8,289 nt of DNA from Thiolapillus brandeum (GTDB taxonomy: Bacteria; Pseudomonadota; Gammaproteobacteria; Chromatiales; Chromatiaceae), in assembly GCA_011051425.1 (NCBI GenBank), contig DRLF01000183.1, positions 1 through 8,289 on the forward strand. Direction: 5' to 3'. Shown here piece by piece: positions 1-6,400 of the stretch (position 1 is its first letter; every line of letters starts with the position of its first letter). The translations under genes were made by a program, and so were the position numbers. The notes under the pieces are model-generated. The model was given only the letters and a program-made list of their open reading frames with translations, was not told the DNA's origin and made no database searches.

Positions 1-303
1 CAGCAGCTGGCGGTTACCGATGCCCAGGGATTTGTCTGGTCACTGGATCCTGATAGCGGTTCGGCCCGCTGGCGACAGAAGGCCCTGATGAACCGCGGCC
101 TGAGTGCGCCTGCGCTGCAGGGAGACTACACCGTCGTCGGTGATTTCGAAGGTTATCTGCACTGGCTGTCATCGGAAGATGGCGCCATGGCCGCCCGACA
201 GCGCGTGGGTGATGCCATCGTGGCGGCGCCTCTGGTGGTGGATGATGTCCTGTATGTGCTGGCCAGCGATGGTAAACTCACAGCGTTGAGACTGCCGGAA
301 TAA
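1..303 (+). CDS. bamB: Outer membrane assembly lipoprotein BamB, C-terminal end (partial, 5' end outside the window)
   Basis: Only the last 100 residues are visible. BamB is the periplasmic lipoprotein beta-propeller of the BAM complex, which inserts beta-barrel proteins into the outer membrane. The visible part has PQQ-like propeller strands: VTDAQGFVWSLDPDSG, then VGDFEGYLHWLSSEDG, then VLYVLASDGKLTALRLPE at the end. Each shows the 'D..G.l..l....G' spacing typical of these blades, and the C-terminus lines up well with the end of E. coli BamB (GDSEGYLYW, then KDGTVYS). The reading frame is open from base 1 and stops at TAA (301-303), 3 bases before der. bamB immediately before der is the usual gammaproteobacterial order, which supports the call over other PQQ-repeat proteins. 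The N-terminal lipobox cannot be checked here. Confidence 0.93.
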   Translation, partial: QQLAVTDAQGFVWSLDPDSGSARWRQKALMNRGLSAPALQGDYTVVGDFEGYLHWLSSEDGAMAARQRVGDAIVAAPLVVDDVLYVLASDGKLTALRLPE

Positions 304-306
304 ATC

Positions 307-1698
307 ATGCTTCCCGTTATCGCGCTGGTTGGCCGTCCCAATGTGGGCAAGTCCACTTTGTTCAATCGCCTGACCCGCAGCCGGGATGCCCTGGTTGCGG
401 ACCAGCCGGGTCTTACCCGTGACCGTCAGTACGGTGTCGGCCGTATCGGCAACCGTCCGTACGTGGTGGTGGACACGGGCGGCATCAGCGGCGAGCGGGA
501 AGGTGTGGAAGTGCTCATGGACAGGCAGGTACGCCTGGCTATCGAAGAGGCCGACCATGTTTTCTACCTGGTCGATGCCCGCGAGGGGCTGGCCGGAGCA
601 GACGAGCAGATTGCCGCCGAACTGCGCAAGACGGGCAAGCCCATCACCGTGGTGGCGAACAAGTCCGAATCTTTGGACCGTGATGTGGCTGCAGCTGAAT
701 TTCATTCCCTGGGACTGGGCGAACCCGTGGCCATTTCCGCCGCACACGGGCGGGGTGTCAAGCCACTGGTCAACAGGGTGCTTGCCGATCTTCCCCCTGA
801 AGAAGAAAATGATGCCGAGGCCGAACAGCGGGGCATACAGATCGCCGTTGTGGGTCGCCCAAATGTCGGTAAATCCACGCTGATCAACCGTTTGCTCGGC
901 GAGGAACGCCTGGTGGCCTTCGACAAGCCCGGCACCACCCGCGACAGCATTCAGGTGCCTTTCGAGCATCAGGGCAGACAATACACCCTTGTGGACACGG
1001 CGGGTGTACGGCGCCGTGCCCGCATCGCCGAAGCCATCGAGAAGTTCAGCATCATCAAGACCCTGCAGGCCATGGAACAGGCCAATGTAGTGCTGCTGGT
1101 GCTCGATGCCCATCAGGGCATCTCCGAACAGGATGCAACGCTTGCCGGTCATGTGGTGGAGAGCGGCCGGGCGCTGGTGGTGGTCATCAATAAGTGGGAT
1201 GGCCTGCAGAGTGACGAGCGTGACCGCATCAAGTCCGAACTCGAGCGCAAGCTGCCTTTCCTGTCTTTTGCCGAGGTGCTGTTCATTTCCGCACTGCATG
1301 GCACAGGTGTCGGACACCTCATGAAAGCAGTGGATGCCGCCTATCGTGCGGCCACCCGTGATCTGAAAACTTCCGATCTGACCAATATCCTGGAACAGGC
1401 GATCATGGAACACCAGCCGCCACTGGTGCGCGGCCGGCGTATCAAGCTGCGTTACGCCCACCAGGGCGGGCAGAACCCGCCTATCATTGTGATCCATGGC
1501 AATCAGACCGAATCCGTACCGCTGACCTACCAGCGCTTTCTGGTCAACCGTTTCCGCAAGGCCTTCAAATTATGGGGCACACCGGTCAGGATCGAATTCC
1601 GTACCAGTGACAATCCTTTCAAGGGACGTCGCAACAAACTCAACACCCGCCAGCAGCAGAAGCGCCGGCGTATGATGAAACATGTCAAACGAAAGTAG
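307..1698 (+). CDS. der: GTPase Der (EngA), double-Era-like 50S ribosome assembly factor
   Basis: 463 residues, slightly shorter than E. coli Der (about 490), mainly because the acidic linker between the two G domains is short. Der is an essential cytoplasmic GTPase that assists late maturation of the 50S subunit. G domain 1 has its P-loop GRPNVGKS at residues 9-16, switch I LTRDR, G3 DTGG at 56-59 and G4 NKSE at 118-121. G domain 2 has P-loop GRPNVGKS at 183-190, TTRDS, G3 DTAG at 230-233 and G4 NKWD at 295-298. The C-terminal KH-like domain (about 355-463) contains [20 protein letters not shown] and IVIHGNQ, and ends in a basic [11 protein letters not shown] tail. Oddity: the G4 motif of G domain 1 has Glu where Asp is usual (NKTD in E. 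coli). The start ATG lies 3 bases after the bamB stop, with only a weak upstream GGAAT, so translation is probably coupled. The 3' end overlaps ispF by 17 bases. Confidence 0.98.
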   Translation: MLPVIALVGRPNVGKSTLFNRLTRSRDALVADQPGLTRDRQYGVGRIGNRPYVVVDTGGISGEREGVEVLMDRQVRLAIEEADHVFYLVDAREGLAGADEQIAAELRKTGKPITVVANKSESLDRDVAAAEFHSLGLGEPVAISAAHGRGVKPLVNRVLADLPPEEENDAEAEQRGIQIAVVGRPNVGKSTLINRLLGEERLVAFDKPGTTRDSIQVPFEHQGRQYTLVDTAGVRRRARIAEAIEKFSIIKTLQAMEQANVVLLVLDAHQGISEQDATLAGHVVESGRALVVVINKWDGLQSDERDRIKSELERKLPFLSFAEVLFISALHGTGVGHLMKAVDAAYRAATRDLKTSDLTNILEQAIMEHQPPLVRGRRIKLRYAHQGGQNPPIIVIHGNQTESVPLTYQRFLVNRFRKAFKLWGTPVRIEFRTSDNPFKGRRNKLNTRQQQKRRRMMKHVKRK

Positions 1699-2170
1699 CA
1701 TCCGTGTTGGTCATGGCTATGATGCCCACCGCTTCGGCTACGGGGATCACGTGGTGCTGGGAGGCGTCACCATTCCTCATGGGCAGGGTCTGATCGCACA
1801 TTCCGATGGTGACGTACTCATCCATGCCCTGTGCGATGCCCTGCTGGGTGCTGCCGGGCTGGGCGATATCGGCAGGCATTTTCCCGATACTGATCCCGCA
1901 CTGAAAGACATAGACAGTCGTATCCTGTTGCGCAGGGTTGTCGCAGAACTGCAGCAACGGGGATTCAGGCCGGGCAATGTGGATGTCACTGTCATCGCCC
2001 AGAAACCTCGCCTGAGCGCCCATATTCAGGAGATGCAGTCCCGTCTTGCCGATGATCTGGGCCTCGATGCTTCGCAGGTCAACGTCAAGGCCACCACCAC
2101 CGAAAAAATGGGCTTTACCGGCAGAGGCGAGGGTATTGCCGCCCATGCCGTTGTGCTGATTCATGCCTGA
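1682..2170 (+). CDS. ispF: 2-C-methyl-D-erythritol 2,4-cyclodiphosphate synthase
   Basis: 162 residues, close to E. coli IspF (159). IspF converts CDP-methylerythritol 2-phosphate to methylerythritol 2,4-cyclodiphosphate with release of CMP, in the cytoplasmic MEP route to isoprenoids. The zinc ligands are present: Asp14 and His16 in GHGYDAHRF, and His48 in [11 protein letters not shown]. The nucleotide and substrate motifs [22 protein letters not shown] and the C-terminal signature [18 protein letters not shown] are intact. The ATG at 1682 lies inside the end of der in another frame. No good Shine-Dalgarno is visible, so translational coupling to der is likely. It is the best start because no other ATG or GTG lies in frame before the conserved RVGHGYD. 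The end overlaps truD by 8 bases. The usual upstream partner ispD is not adjacent, and I see no ispD fusion. Other MEP pathway genes are not in the window. Confidence 0.98.
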   Translation: MSNESSIRVGHGYDAHRFGYGDHVVLGGVTIPHGQGLIAHSDGDVLIHALCDALLGAAGLGDIGRHFPDTDPALKDIDSRILLRRVVAELQQRGFRPGNVDVTVIAQKPRLSAHIQEMQSRLADDLGLDASQVNVKATTTEKMGFTGRGEGIAAHAVVLIHA

Positions 2171-3194
2171 TCCCACAGCGGACCTGCCGTTTGCCTGGGG
2201 TGGTCCCGCGGGCAGCGGTGTATTGCGGGCGTCTGCCGAAGATTTCCAGGTGGTGGAGGATCTGGGTATAGAACCTTCCGGTTCGGGGGAGCATGTGCTG
2301 CTCAAGATCCGCAAACGCAATCTCAATACCGCGGAAGTGGCCACACATATTGCCCGTCTGGCGGGTATTCGCCCGCGTGATGTCAGCTATGCGGGCCTGA
2401 AAGACCGGGTGGCGGTGACCACCCAGACCTTTTCGGTGCATCTGCCGGGCAAGGAAGCGCCGGACTGGGCCGAACTGGAAGGCGAGAACCTGCAGGTGCT
2501 GGACGCCGTTCGTCATCACCGCAAACTGCGCAGGGGCAGCTTGCGGGGAAATGTCTTCACCTTGCGTGTGCGGCAATTTTCGGGAGATGCAGGTGCCCTG
2601 GAAGCACGTCTGCAACAGATCGATGAACAGGGCGTGCCCAATTATTTTGGCGCCCAGCGTTTCGGTCGTGATGGCAACAACCTTCAGCGGGCTCAGGCGC
2701 TGTTTGCGGGAGAGATCAAAAAGGTGCGGCGCGACAAGCGCAGTATCTGGCTGTCCGCCGCCCGGTCCTGGCTGTTCAACAAGGTACTGGCGGTACGGGT
2801 CTCCGAGGGCACCTGGAACCGGCTGCTGCCGGGTGACGTGATGCAACTGGCAGGAGGGCGAGGGCAATTCCCTGCTGAAGCCGAAGATGACGAACTGGCC
2901 TCACGTCTGCGAAACCAGGAAGTGCATGTTACGGGGCCCCTGTACGGCAAAGCCGGCCGGGCGCTGCAACCAGGATCGGCAGCGGGTGAGCTGGAGCAGG
3001 CGGTGTTGTCGGCAGAACAGTCGTGGCTGGATGGCCTGCGGCGTTTTGGACTGGAAGCCGACCGCCGTTCCCTGCGGCTGTCGGTGGATGATTTACAGTG
3101 GCAGTTGCACAAGGATGAGCTGGAGCTGTGTTTTGGTCTCGCCAGTGGCGGCTATGCCACAGCAGTGGCAAGAGAGTTGTTCCAGTCTGTCTGA
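2163..3194 (+). CDS. truD: tRNA pseudouridine(13) synthase TruD
   Basis: 343 residues (E. coli TruD is 349). TruD isomerises uridine 13 of tRNA(Glu) to pseudouridine. The catalytic aspartate is Asp81 in the signature [17 protein letters not shown] (about residues 76-92). The N-terminal [12 protein letters not shown] and KIRKRNLNT are typical of the family, as is [15 protein letters not shown] (about 159-173) after the first half of the catalytic core. The middle (about 180-290), including [11 protein letters not shown], corresponds to the TRUD insertion domain, and the C-terminus [13 protein letters not shown] returns to the catalytic fold. The ATG overlaps the ispF stop (ATGCCTGA), and no strong ribosome binding site precedes it, so expression is probably coupled to ispF. 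ispF-truD adjacency is common in gammaproteobacteria, but surE, which usually follows, is replaced here by an unrelated giant gene. Confidence 0.98.
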   Translation: MPDPTADLPFAWGGPAGSGVLRASAEDFQVVEDLGIEPSGSGEHVLLKIRKRNLNTAEVATHIARLAGIRPRDVSYAGLKDRVAVTTQTFSVHLPGKEAPDWAELEGENLQVLDAVRHHRKLRRGSLRGNVFTLRVRQFSGDAGALEARLQQIDEQGVPNYFGAQRFGRDGNNLQRAQALFAGEIKKVRRDKRSIWLSAARSWLFNKVLAVRVSEGTWNRLLPGDVMQLAGGRGQFPAEAEDDELASRLRNQEVHVTGPLYGKAGRALQPGSAAGELEQAVLSAEQSWLDGLRRFGLEADRRSLRLSVDDLQWQLHKDELELCFGLASGGYATAVARELFQSV

Positions 3195-3308
3195 TGGCTG
3201 ATTGCTTGTACGGAGTTTGATCAGGCACCACATACTTCACATTTTCACCATTCTTGCGGGGTATTCGACGTGTAGGTTGATGTGCGTCATTTACTCGGGA
3301 TCCGGCAG

Positions 3309-3326
3309 GGAATTACGCTGTAATCC
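3309..3326. repeat. Short inverted repeat in the leader of the giant gene
   Basis: ATTAC (3312-3316) and GTAAT (3320-3324) are exact inverted copies around a 3-base centre GCT. The match extends outward as GG (3309-3310) with CC (3325-3326) if one A is bulged. It lies about 27 bases before the start codon and could be an operator or a small leader hairpin. It is short enough to have arisen by chance, and no regulator family is identified. Confidence 0.3.
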
Positions 3327-3342
3327 ATACGTAGGAACCTCA

Positions 3343-3349
3343 GAGGTGA
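3343..3349 (+). promoter_or_regulatory. Ribosome binding site for the giant gene
   Basis: GAGGTGA stands just before the ATG at 3353, with the GG core 6 bases upstream. It is the strongest Shine-Dalgarno in the window. The TGA inside it (3347-3349) is an in-frame stop, so translation cannot start further upstream, and the next candidate start downstream would remove the signal peptide. Together these fix the start of the gene. Confidence 0.8.
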
Positions 3350-3352
3350 AAT

Positions 3353-3463
3353 ATGAAGTTACTGTCTTTGGCTTGTTCTTTTTTTGCCAGAAACATACCG
3401 CAGTTCCTACCAAGGTATTTTGTTTCGATCATATTGTGCCTGGCGTCTGTCAATGTCCTCGCA
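3353..3463 (+). other. Predicted Sec signal peptide of the giant protein
   Basis: Residues 1-37. The N-region is unusually long (about 21 residues, MKLLSLACSFFARNIPQFLPR), followed by a hydrophobic core YFVSIILCLASVNVLA and a VLA|HS cleavage site that fits the -3/-1 rule. Cys8 and Cys29 do not sit in a proper lipobox, so a lipoprotein is unlikely. The long N-region could equally reflect a later true start, but no later ATG or GTG lies before the hydrophobic core. Confidence 0.75.
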
Positions 3464-6400
3464 CATTCCAACTATCACGGTGATCAGAGTGCAAAGGGAA
3501 TCTTGCAGCTGCCTTTTATTGAAAATCGGGGGCAGCTCAAGAATGGACATGTACCGTTTTTTGGTCAGGCTGCTGGTTATGATGTGCAGGTTGGAAGAGC
3601 AGGCATCAAGTATGTTGTCCATGGCAGAAAAAACGTACCTTCCTGGTCTATTCGGGAGAATCTCGTTGGTGTCTCTGATCTGCAGGTGGTTGGCGGCAAA
3701 CCGGCCCCAACCCGCGTCAGCTTTTTTCTTGGCAGACATTCATCATCTTGGGCTTCCAATCTTCCTGCTTATACATCGGTCTCACTGGGAGAACCCGTTA
3801 AAGGTATTCATCTGTCACTCCGCTTGAGTGAAGGTGTGGCGGAAAAAATCATTCGTTTGGATTCAGGAAAAGAGATAGAGCAGCTGCGTTTTTCCTTGCA
3901 CGGTATAGAGAGCCTTGATGTAGACAAGAGAGGGCGACTCCTGCTCAAGAAGGGTTCGGAGTCAGTGCATTTTTCTGCGCCAGTTGCGTTTCAGGAGGTC
4001 GCTGGAAAACGGGTTGCGGTTGAAGTCGCTTACCACCTGACCGGAAAAAATGAATATGGCTTTACCCTTGGTGATTTTGATGCCTCATTGCCGGTGACTG
4101 TTGATCCCGGTTTGGTTGCCTCCACTTTTTTAGGTGGAGATGGAACCTATGACCGGGGCAATGATATACATCTGGACGCCAGCGGGAATATATATGTGGT
4201 CGGCAGTATCAGTTTGCCCTATGGGACTGACTATGATGGATCTTTCCCGATGTTACCGGGAAGCTATGACGATTCTTACAATGGCAGTACAGAAATCTTT
4301 ATTGCCAAGTTTTCCCCGGATTTGAAAACATTGTTGGCCGTTACCTTTCTGGGGGGATCGAGGAGTGACTGGGGTAATGCATTGGCGATAGCACCCAATG
4401 GGGATGTTTTCGTCACGGGAGGGACCTCAGACGGTTCGGTGTTTCCTACCACTACAGGGGCCTACCAGACGTCCGATCAATGGAATGCAAAAAATACCTT
4501 CGCCAGTTATATTGCAAGACTGGATGCCAATCTTGGTCAGTTGAAATCTTCTACCCTGTTTGATCTGCAGGCATGGTCCAACACAAACCTTCAAGACATA
4601 GCGTTGGACGCATCCGGCAACGTATATGTAGCCGGTTCAACAGATGCTGACGGGCTTCCAGCCGGCGGCTTTGATGTCACGGGAAATGGATGGTCCGATG
4701 CGCTTGTTGCGAAACTGTCGAATGATCTTTCCTCTCTGCTGGGCGCTACGTTTCTGGGTGGTGAAGCAGCTGATGAAGCACATTCGATTTCGGTAGATGG
4801 GCAGGGGTGGGTTTTTGTTGCGGGAGATACCCTTGCCAGCTACAACAATACAGATGGTGCGACTTATGGCAGTTTTCCGACGACCACGGGTGCCTTCCAG
4901 GAAAACCTTTCCGGTTGTCGTCACGCATTTGTTTCCCGTTTTGATAGCAACCTTTCCTCATTGCAGGCTTCTAGTCTTGTCGGACTGCCGGGCTACAACT
5001 GTGGCTATTCGAATGGCAGAGGTTATGTGGTGGGGGTTGATCTCTTGCTTGATGGGACAGGAAGGCCTTACCTGGCAGGATGGGCGAACTCCAGTGGTTT
5101 ACCAATCCGGGGAGGATTTCAGGCCATATACAAAAGCTCACTGAACTACTATGACTTGTTCGTTTTGCGACTCGATGCCACTCTCTCCGACGTACAGGCT
5201 GTGACTTATCTGGGGGATACGGGCTCCAGTTGGGACAGTGATTATCCCTCGCCTGATTTGGCGATGGATCCAGAGGGAAATGTATTCATCACTGCGACAG
5301 TGGGGTCCGGAAACATGCCTCTGTCTGTGGATGCCTACAATCCGAGTTTCAATCAGGATACCTATTTGTATGCGGCATCGGATGCGTATGTTGCCAAGAT
5401 GACCCCCGATCTGGACCATCTGTTATACGGTACCTTTCTTGGTGGAAAAGGTTATGACACAGTCCTGGGGCTTGCGGTGGATCCAAATGGCCAGATGCTG
5501 GTAACGGGTCAAACTCGGGATACAGGAGATCCGGCAGGTAATTTCCCGACCACGGCGGGTGCTTTCGATACGCATGTGGGTGAAGGCAGGGAAGATGTAT
5601 TTGTCAGCAAACTGGATATACCCGAAAACCTGGTTGTCAGCGTAAAGGGTCCGACGATCATGATTCCCGGTGAAAGAGCGGACTTTATCCTCACTTACAA
5701 GAATGCGCTGAAAACAACAGCGAGAAATGTGGTGATCGTTGTTGACCTGCCCAAGGAACTGGCGTTCGTTACGACCGGTACGGGAGGCACTTTCAATACC
5801 ACCGGCCGCTGTGACAATCAAATGTACTGGCTAATGGGGGATCTCGCACCCCAGGCCCAGGGTACACTCAGCTTCCGCGTAGAAGTACCTGCAGGTACTC
5901 CAAATGGTGATTTTGAAGTGCTGGCGAGAATAGCGGCTGAAAACTACACGTCTTCAACATTCGATGTGTCTGACTATCTCAATGCCACTCCCAGAGAAGT
6001 ACGTTCCACAATTCAGTTGTCTGCTGGTGAACTCTCCAGTCTGCTTGGTACTCATCTGCATATTGCAAGGTTGCTCGAGTATTCACGCCAGCATGGTTAT
6101 GTATTTCTCAATAACGCCACCCATACCGTTTTCAATACGGGTGAGGAAACCTGGAGCCTGTATATGCTTGCTCCTGGTGACGGCTCTCCCGCGATCCTGA
6201 GTGGTGATGACAATGCCGCCTTGGTCGAAGTGTATCGTGGTGATATCTATACTCTCTTTGATGAGACCGGCGGCTTCGTAAGGGATCAGGTACAGGGTAC
6301 CCTGGAGCCTTTTGGTTCATGGGCCGACAGTATGGGTTCTTCTCCTGGCTTTTCTGATGCATCGCCTCTCACGGCGGATGCCAGTGGCGGGTTTGCGTAC

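Larger units (their letters stand above)
3195..3352 (+). other. Intergenic gap between truD and the giant surface-protein gene
   Basis: These 158 bases separate the compact housekeeping unit from the next gene. I see no stem followed by a T run, so no intrinsic terminator for truD is evident. I also see no convincing sigma-70 promoter: TGTAAT at 3319-3324 matches the -10 consensus at five of six positions, but nothing like TTGACA stands 16-18 bases upstream. The base composition already falls below that of truD. The only marked structures are the inverted repeat at 3309-3326 and the ribosome binding site at 3343-3349. Confidence 0.6.

Noticed and set aside
169..1497. A 442-codon open frame on the - strand opposite der
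   Set aside because: der is certain on the + strand. The antisense translation has no recognisable motif and is the usual shadow of a G+C-rich gene with strong codon bias.
1685..2867. Two long - strand open frames opposite ispF and truD
   Set aside because: Both lie opposite confidently identified genes, overlap each other, and show no family motif or ribosome binding site.
3195..3240. Possible truD terminator using CTGAT and ATCAG
   Set aside because: The arms are only five bases, the loop is over 20 bases and no T run follows.
3353..3463. Lipoprotein signal using Cys8 or Cys29
   Set aside because: The residues before both cysteines do not form a lipobox, Cys8 is too close to the N-terminus, and a normal signal peptidase I site fits at VLA|HS.
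3202..3827. Small + strand open frames of 93 and 147 codons around the start of the giant gene
   Set aside because: They run in other frames than the giant gene, lack good ribosome binding sites and have no domain pattern, while the frame from 3353 is continuous and has clear domains.
4121..5617. Recent tandem DNA duplication in the propeller region
   Set aside because: The repeats are clear only in protein; the DNA of the units differs widely and unit lengths vary.
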